Origin: Torreya grandis
Taxonomy: Eukaryota > Streptophyta > Pinopsida > Cupressales > Taxaceae
Assembly (NCBI GenBank): GCA_037957365.1
Contig: JARHVA010001739.1
Location: 2,505,501 to 2,569,500, forward strand
Direction: 5' to 3'
DNA length: 64,000 nucleotides
Within the stretch, counting starts at the first letter, position 1. Each line of letters opens with the position of its first letter. The position numbers and the translations under genes are program-made. The notes under the pieces are model-generated. The model was not told the origin of the DNA. It was given only the letters and a program-made list of their open reading frames with translations, and did not search any database. Of this stretch, positions 11,749-25,097 are shown in pieces.

Positions 11749-13094
11749 TATTTAACCCTAAAATAAAATGTGTGTGTATTTATTCACTTTAAGCATAGGG
11801 CTAAGAATATATAAAAGAAATGGAATAAGAGTTATAATTATATATATAGTAGGCTAATTAAATATTAAACTTAGATATAAGCACAAACTGAATTTATTAT
11901 GTTGAGATAGTCTATGTATGAAAATTACAACTATTCTAGATATAAAAATGACAAAGAAAATAAGTACTTAGCTTGTTATAATTTTGATGCAATTCTATAT
12001 CTAAGATAGGTTAAAAGCAAGATAGTTTTATAATAGTTGTTAGATTATGTATATGGCATCCCTTACTAACTAGATAGTTACGTCAGCCCTATATGGTCGC
12101 ATCGATGCTATAGTCTAAGTCTGATAATAGTATCATGTATGAAATATATGGTGAAATAAGATGTGACCACCTGGATGCTTTTATGTTTTTATTCACCTTT
12201 GCTTTGGTGCATTTAGATATAGGTCATGGATAGTTACTCCTTGTGAAATGGCATAACCCTAGCTTTCCATCTTCAATGTGGCCTTAGGGAAAAATGAGTT
12301 AGTGGGCACATGATGTCAAGTTAACCTAAGACCCCATTATCAAAGGGTGTTGAATACATATCCAATAATCCATAATAGGGCCTCAAAATCATGTAGTTCT
12401 GCCTTATATAGTGGCTTGTGTGTAAATCATGTATTATTTATAAAATAAGTACAATAGTGACCTAGCTTGTAACTTGGCAAATCAAGCTCTTAGGCTGCTC
12501 CTTTAGTACTTCAAACCTATAGATGTGTAGTCCCTATGATTGGTTTGTAAATAGAGAAGCTTTTATCAATTGAATCTTGATAGAGTGATTTTGATAATTA
12601 CCTTGGTCTCTTTGGTCTTTATTAGGTATTTGTAGATTTTTATAGGTGAGGAATCAATAAGGGTTGATTATATATGTATATCAATCATATTGGGAGGTAA
12701 ATCGCAATAAAACACTTAGGTTGACCATTGGAATATGTTTCATTTGAAAATTAGATGACTTTAAGGTACTAGACACTTGTGTCAGAGAAGAACAATAACA
12801 TTGATACTATTATCTATCTTAGATGTCAGTGTTTAAGGAGCAATAAAATAGGTACAAGATCATAACTTGTAGAGGTGTAAGATAAGTACATTATAAGAAT
12901 AATGGGCAAGGTATAATGTTTATGTCATCAATATAAGGATAATCAAACTAAGAGATAGGTCAATGGGGCATAATATATAATAGATGTGAGGATTGTGGAA
13001 GCAAGGAAATGTATAACTAAGAGGAACAACTAAGGTTTGAGTTTCCTAAGTGTAAACGACTAAGGTGATACATAATCACAAAATATCATTTGCA
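11749..13094 (-). repeat. Outer element, 3' LTR (left)
   Basis: 1346 bp. The first bases are TATTTAACCC where the partner has TGTTTAATCC, so the terminal TG has become TA by a transition; the inner end is TGCA. The partner LTR, once the inserted element is removed, is 1351 bp. Confidence 0.85.
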
Positions 13095-13107
13095 TTTCTC
13101 CCACATT
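13095..13107 (-). promoter_or_regulatory. Polypurine tract of outer element
   Basis: Read on the minus strand, ATGTGGGAGAAA ends exactly at the LTR boundary, where a plus-strand priming tract is expected. This fixes the element's orientation. Confidence 0.65.
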
Positions 13108-13440
13108 TAATCTAGTAATAAAATTTCTAGTTTAAAGGAAAGTAATAAGCACCTGGGTGTGTATGCACACTTTATCTTTATTTGAGTTAAATTTGAATGC
13201 TTTTTTGGTGACTCAACTAGAACAAAGAACATGCTACATTATAACATTATTAAATATAATCTAAGTTAAAAGTACTTGAAATTGATTGAAATTGAAAGAG
13301 CAAGGTTTAGGAGTACACATGTGTGTCAATATAATTACCTTACCTATTGGTAGGTTATTTTACAAAATATGTATCATCATAAGGCTCTAAAACTGAGATT
13401 AAGATAAATATAGATAAATATTTAAAGTGCATATATCTTA

Positions 13441-13571
<131 letters not shown>

Positions 13572-13954
13572 CACATGCCCCCAACTTGCATCAAAAGTGA
13601 GTTACCACCCAATAGTTGAGATTAGCTCAACCATATAACCCAATGATACTTATAATCTGGTGAGGTTGGATGATCAAGTCCAACCTAAAAACTTAGCAAG
13701 ATTGAATGATTTAATCACTTGAACCATACTAAAAAGTGAACCAACTACTAAAATAGATTAGCTCAAGATGGTCTATAAAAGTCTGAGGAGTATCTGTATG
13801 TGAAATGGTTTTAGAATCTAAAATTGATTTGGATTTTATAATGTTAGGCACATGTTACATATAATATGCACCTTATATATGTCTCATGTTGAGACTATGT
13901 ATAATAATGGTACCAATGTATAGAATTTTTCCACAACTATGAATCTGAATCATA

Positions 13955-14390
13955 TATTGTATAAGTGTGGAGGACATGATTCTTAAGCATGCCCCCACTA
14001 TATATGGAGAAAATATGAAAAATGTTATAAGTACCAATGTGGAGGACATGTTTCCAAAACATGCCCCCACTATAAATTGGAGATGATGAATATTGAATAG
14101 GTGTGGAGAACAGGTTTTCAAAGCATGCCCCCACTGAATCATTGAAATGATATAAGTATTGTATACTAAATAAATGAGGAGAACATGTTTCCCAAGTGTG
14201 CCCCCACTAAATTTTAAAACCATGACTATGTGGAAACCATGCCCATATGACATGCCCCCACTAAATCTATAAATTGATATAAGTACCAAATACTAAATAA
14301 GTGTGGAGAACATGCTTCCAAAGCATACCCCCACTAAATCTAAGAATTGTGCTAAGTGTGGATAACATGTTTCCCAAGCATGACTCGATT
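13955..14390 (-). repeat. Tandem repeats in the 3' UTR of the outer element
   Basis: Six to seven imperfect units of 53-74 bp. Each has GTGTGGAGAACATGTTTCC-like sequence followed by AAGCATGCCCCCACTAAAT (anchors at about 13991, 14063, 14126, 14200, 14254, 14327 and a decayed one at 14380). On the element's own strand each unit begins AGTGGGGGCATG, itself polypurine-like. Tandem arrays between pol and the 3' LTR are known in plant Tat-lineage gypsy elements; membership of that lineage is not shown here. Confidence 0.75.
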
Positions 14391-14399
14391 AATATGCCT

Positions 14400-16710
14400 C
14401 CCTTTAAGGTGAAGGAAAGATAGGAACTGGGAGATACCTCACCTTAAAAGGGTAAGATAACTGTAAAATTTGTGAATGTATCCATGTAGCATATAGAAGG
14501 AACATGTTTAGGTAAATGTATCATTGAATCACATAGAACCAATGTGATCACATGTAGGCCTAAGATGTATGGTAAATATCATGGAAAAATATAGATAGTA
14601 ATAGTACAATCTCAACAAGAAAATAAACACACACATAAGAGCACTCAAAAGTAATTCAACAAGCAATGATCTAGAGAGATCGCAAACAAGGACCATGTTC
14701 AAATGTCTCACAATCGAAGGGACATGACTTAGTAAAATGTCCATGAAATAAAGAATGAAATTAAAATGTTCATACCATAAATAATGACATGATACAAATT
14801 TCAAATAAAACATGCATAGGCATGGGAGCCACAAGTAAAGGATCATATTTAAATTCTCAAACAAGCAAGATAAGACACTCAAGGAAGTGTATAAAGTAAA
14901 ACATAAGCAACCAACATAAACATGTCATAGTGGCCCATGGATCCAATGTGTTAGATAATTATGTCAATTGTATAAAAAATTAAGTACCATGTGCAAGATA
15001 TAATCATGGATGATAGGCATGTGTAAGTATATATGTAAGCTCCAACATGATCGTGTAGATTGATCATCGAATTATATAACCCATGTGTATTACGATCAAA
15101 TAAATGGATGCCCATAATGTCCATATGACATGAGTAGAGGTAAATCCCAACATAAAAAATAAGAGTGTATCATATTGTGTATGCTTGTATCACACCCAAT
15201 GTGGAATTGTGACACATATGTGTATGTAGGAGTAACTGATTATGTGGTCCATCAATATGATAATAACATATGGATTCCAAGGAGCCAATAAAATAGAAAA
15301 GTGTTGATGGTGTTTTTGGATTTTTTTTGTATTTATTTAGAATGGTGACATGAACAAGGATAATTACCACTAGAACCCAAGGATATCATCAACAAGATGC
15401 CTATGTGTAGGCCCTATATCATATGTGTTATATGTATACTTAGTATAATTATAAAGGTTATTGTGTTATGGTAATTTTATATTTGGTATCTTTGATTAGC
15501 ATTTATTCACATTTGGTTATTTATTTGTTCGTGAGGGATTCAATTTATAGGTACCATGTCCTATAGATATGTATAAATCATGTGGTAATTTATCAAGTGG
15601 GTCAGAACATGGTTTACTAATCTATTCATATGTAGATTGCTCACCATCTATATGAGTAGTGAAAGTATAAGTGTTTTGATATGAGGAAGGGCTTGTAGTT
15701 ACCCTTTATAACTACATTTAAACCTTTAGATTTTTCAAGTGTCTCTTTTTTTGTGACATTTTTTATTAAATTAGGTAAAACATGTTTAATCAAAGTTATG
15801 AACTGGTATGGGACACAAACAGGAGCCTGTTCACTATAATAAAATGGAAGGAAGAAAAAAGAAAAAGAGTAGAATGACACAACCTCCAAAAATGACAAGA
15901 AATATAGGACACAAAATTTGTAGAGAATCAAATTAGAGAGGTTAAAAAAGAGAAGATATAGATAAACGAACACCCAAACCCCCAAAAAAAGTAGAAAAAT
16001 ACATCCCTCAAGACCAATCTATGCCAACTACCCACCAGAGGGGCTTATCTACAAGATAAGATTACCCATCACCCTCATTTAAAAAGGAGGCCTTCCAAAG
16101 CCCATTGAGATCCATTGGATATGAGAGAGTGTGATTCTACCCTCAATAATTTTATTTTTGATATATGACCTTTCTTCTTTAAAGGTACTCCAACATCCAC
16201 ATGTCACTTACCAAGCCTGGATGGGGGAGATCAAGGAGGGTTAGAACGGGGACGGATTGAATAGGGGTTGGAATTTGCTACAAGGGATATTTCATGAAAG
16301 GGAAGGACTGGGTGGGGAAGGGGGGACCTCATCAATCTAAGAGGTGGGGGAGGGGGTAGGGGGAGTAGGTTGAGGACATCCCATAATAGTGTCTATCATC
16401 ATCATGAAGTGAGATCAAGGGGGTAATAAAACTTTTCATGATTGTTCCACTTAAAAATGGGTTAAAATCCCCTTATTTTCTCTTCTAGACTTATTAAGGA
16501 TGATGATGGGGATTGGAGGGGCATCCAATGATGTGATGACTAGGGAAGAGGCAATGGAAGCAATGGAAGGGAAAGCCTTCATAATTAAGAAGTTAAGTCT
16601 ATGAGCCCTATGAGGAAATCATATTAACCAAAAAGGGGAGTGGCTTGGAAAGGTTAATGAAAGCATAAATGCAGACCAAGCTGAGGCTCTAGGAGGAAGA
16701 AACAAATTTT
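14400..16710. other. Internal region of outer element, no domain recognised
   Basis: Frames on the minus strand are short and hydrophobic, with no retropepsin, RT, RNase H or integrase motif. A more G-rich patch (16200-16700) has no recognisable product. If pol was ever here it has been deleted or is beyond recognition. Confidence 0.5.
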
Positions 16711-17245
16711 TTTGATAGAAATACTAGTTTAAATATTTAATGTGCCCATTGCTATTTTTTTGATGTTACCAATTATATTATATGTTGTGCTCTTCTTTGG
16801 TGTTTAGGAAATATATTTTATTCTTTTATCTTGGCTTTTATTTTATTTATAGGTTGTTATCCCTTGACAAAATGTATATTTGAATTATTTGCATTAGTAT
16901 TAGTAATATATCCCAGTCCTTAGTGGTCATTCTAATCATATGTGTAAATAAGGTGAATGATGCTTCTTTATGACCTTTTTTGATAGAAATCCTAGTTTAA
17001 ATATTTAGTGTGCCCATTTCTCTTTTTTATATGTTACCAATTGTATTATATGTTGTGCTCTTTTGGGTTTTTAGGCAATATATTTTGTTTTATTTGTTCC
17101 TTTGTCTTGAATTTCATTTCATTTGTAGGTTCTCCCTTGACAAAATGTATCTTTGAATGATTTGAATTAGTATTATTAATATATCCTAGGCCCTACTGGT
17201 CATTCTTATCAAATGTGTAAATAAGGTGAGTGATGCCTTGGGAAT
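16711..17245. repeat. Tandem duplication, 268-bp period
   Basis: Unit 1 (16711-16978) and unit 2 (16979-17245) both start TTTGATAGAAAT and share GTTACCAATT, TATTATATGTTGTGCTCTT and CCCTTGACAAAATGTAT. They abut with no spacer. Confidence 0.8.
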
Positions 17246-17559
17246 GTTTTCCTAATCCTTGACCATGATAACCAAAGTTTTGTAAATATTTATTTCCAAA
17301 ACCATACTATTTGGAAAATTGAGTATCATTATTGAAAGGTACATTTGTATCCTTTTCTTGCTATATGTTTGATATTTGTAACTATTTTTGCTCTAAATTT
17401 TTCTTTGTTATCTGAATTTATTGTTTTAGAACTTGTGTTCTATCAGAGGTACTCATAATGTGAGTGGTTTTCTTGAGTGATATATTAATTATAGGGTCAC
17501 CACTATCTTTGAGAATTTGTATTTGGTTCAATTATAGGGTCGCCATTATCGTTAAGACT

Positions 17560-18990
17560 GAGTATTTGGTTCTTTAATGTAAAATAATGATCTTTATGAT
17601 GCCCATGCATTTTATGATATACACAATAGTATTTATATTTCCTAATAGGAGATGGATTAGGTAATTTGATCATTTTGTCTCAAATCGTTTCTCTTATGAT
17701 ATTAGCTAGTTTTTTAGTAACCTTTTGTATAATACTTGAATAAATTATTTTAGATGTGCTTGGTTGTAGATTTGAATATGGATAAGAAACCTTGTTGGGT
17801 ACAACGTTGGTAGATGAAGATGCCAACACATGATTAACACTAGCATGTATTAGATTTTTTAAGTATGCAATCTAATTGTGTAACTTGTTTATTAACTTGG
17901 TCATACTAGTGATTTGATTTTTTAGGGCTTCACAAGCACAAGCCCTAAGTATTTCAGATTCATTAACTTCATTCAAAATTATAGGGTGAGACACCTTACT
18001 CCTTGGATAAGTGATAACCTAAACCTGGTTAGAGGGATAAGAGTTATCACCTATATTAGGGTTACGATGATTATCACATGGTTTTTTAATATTTGATAAA
18101 GGAACACCCATGTTTAAAGAGGAAAGTATATATTTTTAAATAACATGAAGGCTAGTATCATTATTATTTCAAGGTGAAACATTGCTTGAAGTTTTGTGGC
18201 ATACCATAGGAGTAAGAGAAATTATTTCACTTTCTACTTTAGGTGCATCATTGTTATGTGAGAAAGGAACATTTGCATTACTATCATTTGCATCATTGTT
18301 ATTTATCTTAGGAAACGCTTTCATTAGGAAGCCTTTATCAAACATGTTTTATTGTTTCTTTTGAGTTAGGATAAATGTAGAAGAACATGTGTTTCTACTA
18401 CTTTGGCTAGTATTATCATTTGCATTTTTGCAATCTAAAAGAATAAGAAGAGAAATAGTACATGAATTTGTATTGATAGGAGCTATAGATGGAGAAATTT
18501 TAATTTTAGATTCATCTTGGTAATTTATAGATGAAAAATGTTCATCATATTCCATGCAAACTTCCATCATCTCTATTGTATCACATTCCATAAAAGGAAT
18601 CAATTTTACGTTTTTAGACCTTTCGTTATTAGAGATAGAAGTAAGGGAAAGAGGTTCCTCATTAGTTTTTTCATGATCATATATATAAGGAATAAAAGTG
18701 GTCTTATCATATTTTTGGTGTTATTCTAGGTCTTCATATGCAATACATTGATCATCAGGTACATTCAAGAAATGATCAAAATAATGAGGCTTCTTTGCAT
18801 GTTGGCATCTATATATTGGCTCTATAATATTGCAAAATGAATTTTTAAAAAAGACTAATTGTTGTGTTTGATTTAAAACTTTCTCATTATTGGTGCATGT
18901 TTTTTATAATATTTGACAAGGTAGGTAGTGTAATGAACTAGAATAACTATGACATATCAGAATCCAAAATGGAAATGGATGCAACCATGT
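17560..18990 (-). pseudogene. Gag-like region of outer element
   Basis: On the minus strand, after a long Asn/Ser-rich stretch, a frame near 17580-17660 reads YYCVYHKMHGHHKDHYFTLK. This fits the pattern CxxHxxxGHxxxxCxxLK found in many plant gypsy gag proteins. The expected final cysteine position reads Y, as a G-to-A change would give. Just downstream a 43-bp segment (17491-17576) is duplicated, repeating GDPIIEPNTN-type coding. The N-terminal part, including an open stretch at 18349-18603, has no recognised domain. Confidence 0.55.
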
Positions 18991-19061
18991 TGTATATATT
19001 TTATGATAATCAGGGCCTAAAAAATATAAAAATAAAAAAATCAAGTGACCTAGGGTTTGAT

Positions 19062-19084
19062 GTTCAAAGATTAGGTTCACCAAA
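19062..19084 (-). promoter_or_regulatory. Candidate primer-binding site of outer element
   Basis: Directly inside the 5' LTR end the minus strand reads TTTGGTGAACCTAATC. The TGG start two bases from the LTR is as expected of a tRNA-primed site, but I cannot assign the tRNA and decay may hide it. Confidence 0.35.
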
Positions 19085-19627
19085 TGTTTAATCCTAAAAT
19101 GAAATATATGTGTATGTTTTCACTTTAAGCTTAGGGTCAAGAATATAGAAATGAAATGGCACAAGTGTTATAATTATATCTATAGTAGGCTAACTAAATG
19201 CTAAGCTCAGATATAAGAATACACTAAATTTATTATATTGAGATAGTTTAAATATAGAAAATATAACTAGACTAGATATATAAATGACAAAGCAGAGAAG
19301 TAATTAGATTTTTTTGATGCTAATGCAATTCTAGATCTGGAACAGGTTGAAAGTAGATGGGAAGATAATTTTGGAATAATTGTTAAATTATGGATATGAT
19401 GTCTTATTAATTAGATAATTACACCAGCCTTGAATGATTATGTCAATGATACTATTTGAGTTTGAAGATAGCGTTATAAAGAATATCTAGTGAAACAAGT
19501 TTTAACCACCTAGATACGTTTGGGTTTTGATTCACCTTCACTTTGGTGTATTTAGATTTGGGCCATGGATAATAACTTATTGTGAAATGGAAAAACCCTA
19601 GCTTTCCATCTTTAATGCTACCTCTAG
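19085..19627 (-). repeat. Outer element, 5' LTR, left piece
   Basis: Starts TGTTTAATCC and aligns with 11749-12290. It breaks at the insertion point of the inner element; the remainder resumes at 31648. The two pieces total 1351 bp against 1346 bp for the intact partner. Confidence 0.85.
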
Positions 19628-20618
19628 TGTTGGCCCCAAAATTTTGACTAAGTGTTGTCTAATTTTGTCATGGAACTAGAATGGTACAAAAGGACCATGG
19701 TATGAAACTGATAGGCACATAATCACCATGGAGCAAGAACTATGGGGTGAAAAAGGATAATGATGTGAAGGAACCAACACGAGAGGACCTAGTCAAAGGG
19801 AAATGAGTCATAAAGAAACTGAGGATGTAGGACTTAAAACAATAGTAGAAGATTAGGGAAACACATGAGAAGTAGGAGCAATTACAAGAATGGCTCAAAT
19901 GGGTCACTTTGACCTTATTGATAGGAATTTTTTCACCATCCTACAAAGAGAGATACACATGGTAGCAAATATATATCATAGAACAAGGATATAAGGGCTG
20001 TAGAGGCCCAAATCTTTAGGAATAACTAATTGTTAAGCGCCATGAATCTTAGTCTATTGAGAGTTTGTTGGCCAATTATTTGTGCCATTAATGATTGTAA
20101 ACACTTGGTCATAGAAAAACAAGTATAAATACCCCTATTGTAAATCATCTAAAAAAAGAATGGATGTTAGGATGTGATTATGGAAAAACATATACTTTTT
20201 TGTGGGTTAGCTTAATATATGAGAATAGTGGGTTTTTGTTAACTTCTTGTTTTGTGATGAGCAATGGTGTGAATTAAGTGTTGGTTTATACATGAGTTAT
20301 ACCCTATCACATTTTTTTTTCTAAGATAACTAATGCTAATAGGAAATGACAATATTTTGCCTAGAAATATTAATCAAACCTAGAACTCAAAGGATCAAGG
20401 TAGTCTATTTATGCTTTTATATAATCTCTATTTGATTCGTATAAAAAAGGACTATGAACATGTTATCCAAAATGTGCAATAAAACCTACAAGAAATAGTC
20501 TTTTGATACATAATTTAGGTGAGTGCATAAGACATAAATCTTGTGTCAAAGGGCCAATGCACTAGCTCATTGGGCTAAAATTTAGCACCAACCTAAAATT
20601 ATAAAAAATAACCCAACA
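19628..20618 (+). repeat. Inner element, 5' LTR
   Basis: 991 bp, from TGTTGGCCCC to ACCCAACA, so it keeps TG...CA termini. Partner is 30661-31642 (982 bp). Confidence 0.9.
20124..20131 (+). promoter_or_regulatory. TATA box in 5' LTR
   Basis: TATAAATA followed by CCCCTATTG is conserved at the equivalent place in the 3' LTR (about 31175-31182), about 500 bp into each LTR. Likely the element's own promoter. Confidence 0.6.
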
Positions 20619-20621
20619 TTT

Positions 20622-20638
20622 TAGTTTTGTTACTAGGA
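20622..20638 (+). promoter_or_regulatory. Primer-binding site, decayed tRNA-Asp type
   Basis: Three bases after the LTR the sequence TAGTTTTGTTACTAGGA lines up with TGGCGCCGTTGCCGGGGA, the complement of the plant tRNA-Asp 3' end, by C-to-T and G-to-A changes, one other substitution and one missing G. That priming site is known from plant gypsy elements. Confidence 0.65.
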
Positions 20639-21849
20639 CCTAAGGCATTTGAATCATATTAATGGAAAAAAGTTTGAGCATATTATGCTGGATAATATAG
20701 AGGAATGGGTTACCAGTGTTGATAATTTTATAGTTCCCTATCTTGAGTCAAGAATCTCTACACGGTAGTGGGTAGAGTAGAATCTTTATAGTGAATTGTA
20801 TGAAACCTTATTTTTAGAGGTGTTAGTTCATTTACATGCTTTAATGATAGCATATGCTCAAGGATGATCAAGGAAACTTGGAAGGAGGCAATCTTCGATG
20901 CAAAAATGATAAAAGGCTTTAGCATAACTTAGAGCCTTATAGACATGAATAATCAAATTTTGGTGGAAAGGAGTTTTGAATAGCTAAATTTTGGAGTACG
21001 TTGTAACTTATTATTCATGCCCTAAAGAAGACAAGTTATAGTTCCTTTGGGAACTACGTGGTTATTATATTAAAATTTTTGCCTTTGAAATTAATAACTT
21101 ATCTATTTATATTGGACTTGAAACTATACCAATAGAGAGATAAAATCATATTATGCATGAGCCACACATTTGGAAGGGGAGAATAAGAGTTTTTAGAAGA
21201 TTATGGGTTCAAAATAGTATCCAAAAATTGTGCATTACAAAAATATAAGTATGATGAAGCTCAAAAAAATATTATAGGAGTTAGCGTCATGGGAAGAGAC
21301 TAGGAGAACTCAAATAATGCTATTAGGAGCCATAGGGAAGTGGAAAATCATGAGTGTCTCATTACTTTCAAGCTACATTTATGCCACTTTTATCTTATGA
21401 AGGAGAAACAAGCTAGATGACAAAAACTGAGGAACCAATTCTAAACCAACCTGGCTCCCCCACCATAATGTACGCTCATGATTTTGAGTTAGACTAAGTA
21501 CACATATGAAATTGGGATATAGATAGTTTGAAATCAAAAATTTAACCAGTAAGGGATACTCAAATTGAGCCTTTTAATTCTCATTTAGACCTAACACTCT
21601 CTTTCCCTCTTTAAGGGAATTCTATGGCACAACATGGGATGCTTGGTGGACCAAGCCTACAAAGATAGAATATAGGCCCTAATTTGAGTAATCAACCATC
21701 TACCATGCCTCACATAAAAATAACTACTATTGGAGGCAATGAAGGTGGACTAGGAGGTGGTACAATAGGTATTGGACTTCCTCCTCAAATAATTGGGGCT
21801 AAGGGTTCCCAACACCTACCTGTTTAAGCACCTCAACTGACTATGGTGT

Positions 21850-22920
21850 ATTATGAGATGACACTACACTTACTAGAGTATTGAGGTATGAAGAATGTAG
21901 CTAAGCACATCTATAAATAAAAATTGATTTGGAGGGCACAAGTTATTACATCCTCTAAGCATAAGGTCACATAGTTTGTAATTATGATTTTGGGGAACAC
22001 ACATAAATGGTATCACAAGTTCAACCCTCAACAATAGGTGGTCAACTATGACCAACTAGAGATAGCCTTCATTCATAAGTTTGACATTTCTAAATTTAAT
22101 CAATAGAGCATAGTAGTACTAAAGGACATAAAGCAAGGACTCACTAAAAGTGTGTGTGAGTATGATGTAAGGTTTAAAACTTTTTTATCTAAATTTGTCT
22201 TTTAAATTAACATTTCTCAACATTCACAATGGTTTGTGGGAGGATTGTTACTACCTTTTCATTAAACCTTGTCATAGAGGGCCTTCACTAATCCATGTGA
22301 GGCTTTGGAATATACTCTCTATACTGAGGTATTTGGAAGCATTGATACTGGGATTAGTCCCTTTATGGATGCCCAAATATCCTTAATGATATCACAACTT
22401 GAGAAGTTTATGGCCAATAATGTGCATGAAACATGTAGTGGTGTTTGGTGTGTAGACTACAACTATGAAGGGCATATACAAATCAATTATTCACATAAGA
22501 ACATTTGCATGGTACTTAAACAAACATGTGAAATCTATCATGAGTAACATGATTTCTACTCCTATCCTCTTCTACAATAAACTATACACACTAAGGTGTT
22601 TGACTATTATAAGATCTATGATGTTTATACTCATAACACTAATGACTGTCATTTGATTAGTGACATCCATGAAGCTCAAGCACATGACATGTGTCAAACC
22701 TCAATAGTAAATACTAAAGACAATAGTGGTTACTATGGATGAGGAAGACGGAAAGGATGAGGAGGTGGTCATTTCCCACCTAGGACTTATTACAAATATG
22801 GGTCTTCAAACCACTATCAAATGGATTTCCAAGATTACCTGATGTGTGCTTTGTGTAAAAAGGACCACTAACTGGAAGACTGTCCTAAATTATATTTGAA
22901 TATCATGAAGAAGTGAAATG
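21850..22920 (+). pseudogene. Gag of inner element
   Basis: Frames across this stretch read as plant gypsy gag. YDQLEIAFIHKFDISKFNQ leads into VLKDIKQGLTKSV, YDVRFKTFLSKF and QHSQWFVGGLL. Zinc knuckles follow: near 22444-22497 WCVDYNYEGHIQINY, where the second and third cysteines are now Y (TGT to TAT), then a second at about 22785 with several cysteines lost, and CALCKKDH with EDCP at 22850-22890. Stops are mostly TAG/TAA. Gag would bind the element RNA and form the particle. Confidence 0.75.
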
Positions 22921-23457
22921 CAAAGGGCGTCATTATGATTTAAATTTATAAACCACATTGTTGTACATGCCCAACCATCCCTATAGTTCAACAAGTAAAT
23001 ATTACCACTCATAGTGGGGGACAGACCTAGTCAATAGCTAATCCTATCGAGAAAGTACAATGGGAAGAACCATGAACTAGAAAGTATAATGATGTTCAAT
23101 AGTAAAAAGATGTCCTCCAAGATACGATGACACTCATATGAGAAATTTAAGGAGATATTTATTTCCTCAAAGATAAAGATGTAACATAATGTGCTAATGT
23201 GTAAAGGGAAGCTAAACTTTAACATGTGATACAAGATGATTTTCAGGAACTAGACAAGTGTATGTTGGATGAGGATATTATCCCATAGCTTAGCATTTAG
23301 ATTAAGAGTCAATCTTGAATACCAAATGAGGTTCACCCTCAAATCACTAGGAAAAGTTAAGATCATTGTTTAAATCATGCTTGGTGATAATATATTCTTA
23401 GTTACTCTACTCCCCTAGAAGATAAATAAATATTGGTTAATGTTTCCATTAATAGAT

Positions 23458-24059
23458 GGATAATTTAGGACAGAATAGTAGATACCAGTTCAAAAGTAAA
23501 TGTACTCACCAAGGATTCTTGGTTCATGATTTCTAGTCAAACATTACAACCTTCACCTCATGTCTTATTTATGGCAAATAAGACTCATGTGCTACTGATT
23601 GGGGTCCTCAAAAATGTAATGGTTGACATACTTGGAGTACCATTCAAAGTGGATTTTGAGGTTCTAGAGCTAGATGAAGTTGATGATTACCTAGCTCTAT
23701 TGGAAAGACCTTGGTGCTATGAGAATAATGTAGACTTAAGCTTTAAGAAGTCCTACATTAGTTTTGAAAATACTGATCAACATGTTGTAATACCACTAGA
23801 TCAAGAACAAGGCCCCCTTTACATAAAGCTTGTTCATGTTGATGAATATATAAACCATATCTATAATGTTACTATAAGGAATGATGAAAAAAGAGATCCC
23901 ACTCCAGATGGTGTTCCTCGATGGTTAGATACTCAATCCATCTCTGATACTACAATCAATGTGTGTAATTGTTGGGTTCATGATGACTATAACCTCACTG
24001 GTAGAGTATGCAATACCATCAACAACCAAGAGAATTTGCCACACCAGTTTAATAAATGA
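23458..24059 (+). pseudogene. Retropepsin (protease) of inner element
   Basis: RIVDTSSKVNVL at about 23476-23511 occupies the active-site position where relatives have D(S/G)GSxVN(I/V)L; the essential glycine is now S, a G-to-A change. The frame then stays open to 24059. It has the flap and core strands (VMVDILGVPFKVDFEVLEL) and a damaged version of LLGRPW (LLERPW), as in the plant gypsy proteases that precede RT. From about residue 95 of the open frame the sequence is the PR-RT linker. It would have cleaved the Gag-Pol polyprotein. Confidence 0.75.
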
Positions 24060-25090
24060 CACAAGTTCATTCAAATTATCACTAGATAAGTCATGAGGGG
24101 ACCTATCATAGAGACAACACTTGAAAGACTTGATTAGGCTCCAATGTTCCATAGGTAAATGGACGTCTAAGACTTCATTTGATACCTTGAAGAGTTTTAC
24201 CACATTGATGAAGTTTGTCTTCAATATTGTGTTCATCTCTTTTATGGAATCATTGCATGATGGTGGTGAACCCATTTTTAACAAATCATCTAGTGAGATC
24301 AAGTCCACTCAACCTTACACCACTGGTTTCATCATGATAATAAATTAAATGGAGCAACCAAATATAATGAAATACAAGCCCCTGAGCTCCACATCAAAGT
24401 TTATGAAATTATGTGGAAAAATGATGAGTCTTACTTACCAAAATATTTATGGGTGCATGCATCTTACATAAATTTACACACTTGGGCATGATCATGGTAC
24501 ATTAATAAATAATGACACATGGGTACTAGGTTTTGGCATCTAGTAAAAAGAACATGAGCTTGGCACTATCCAATTCTTCATCAAGAATGGATTTGTGCCT
24601 CTCCTTTAAAGCCATGCATGAAGTAGTAGTAGATGACCCATGTCTTATGGAAGAACATATGAGGATTATACAAAACCTTGAGGATCCCTTACACTTATTA
24701 CATGAACCATCGATACACTAAAAACTTGTACCCATGCCAGTTCTTGATCTGAACTGACATGAATAAATTCATCTAGGAAAATAAAATATTGTATTATAAG
24801 TATAAGAAGGTAAATGATCCACTCCACTTGACCCATTGTCCAACCATTTAAATATTCCTACAGATGTTGGCACAAAAACTATTTAAGACACAAGTGTTGA
24901 TATGGACAACCCATACCATGGGCCTTTTCAAACTATTCAACATAACATTAGCTCAAAATAAGAACCAAAGTTATCTACAATAGGAAACTATTGGAATGAC
25001 ATAGAGTTTTCAGAAATAATATCAGGATGTCTTCCCATAAACCTATAGTTAAATGAAGGGATTCCACCCATCCTTGGGGAAGATGCATAT
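24060..25090 (+). other. PR-RT linker region, no domain
   Basis: About 1 kb between protease and RT. Several open stretches exist on both strands, but none gives a recognised domain. Plant elements of this type have a variable linker here. Confidence 0.5.
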
Positions 25091-25097
25091 CAAGCTA

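Noticed and set aside
13955..14390. CRISPR-like array
   Set aside because: Repeat and spacer lengths vary, spacers are related to each other, and the setting is a plant retrotransposon 3' UTR.
23925..24348. Overlapping open frames on both strands after the protease
   Set aside because: Neither resembles a known domain; the place corresponds to the variable PR-RT linker.
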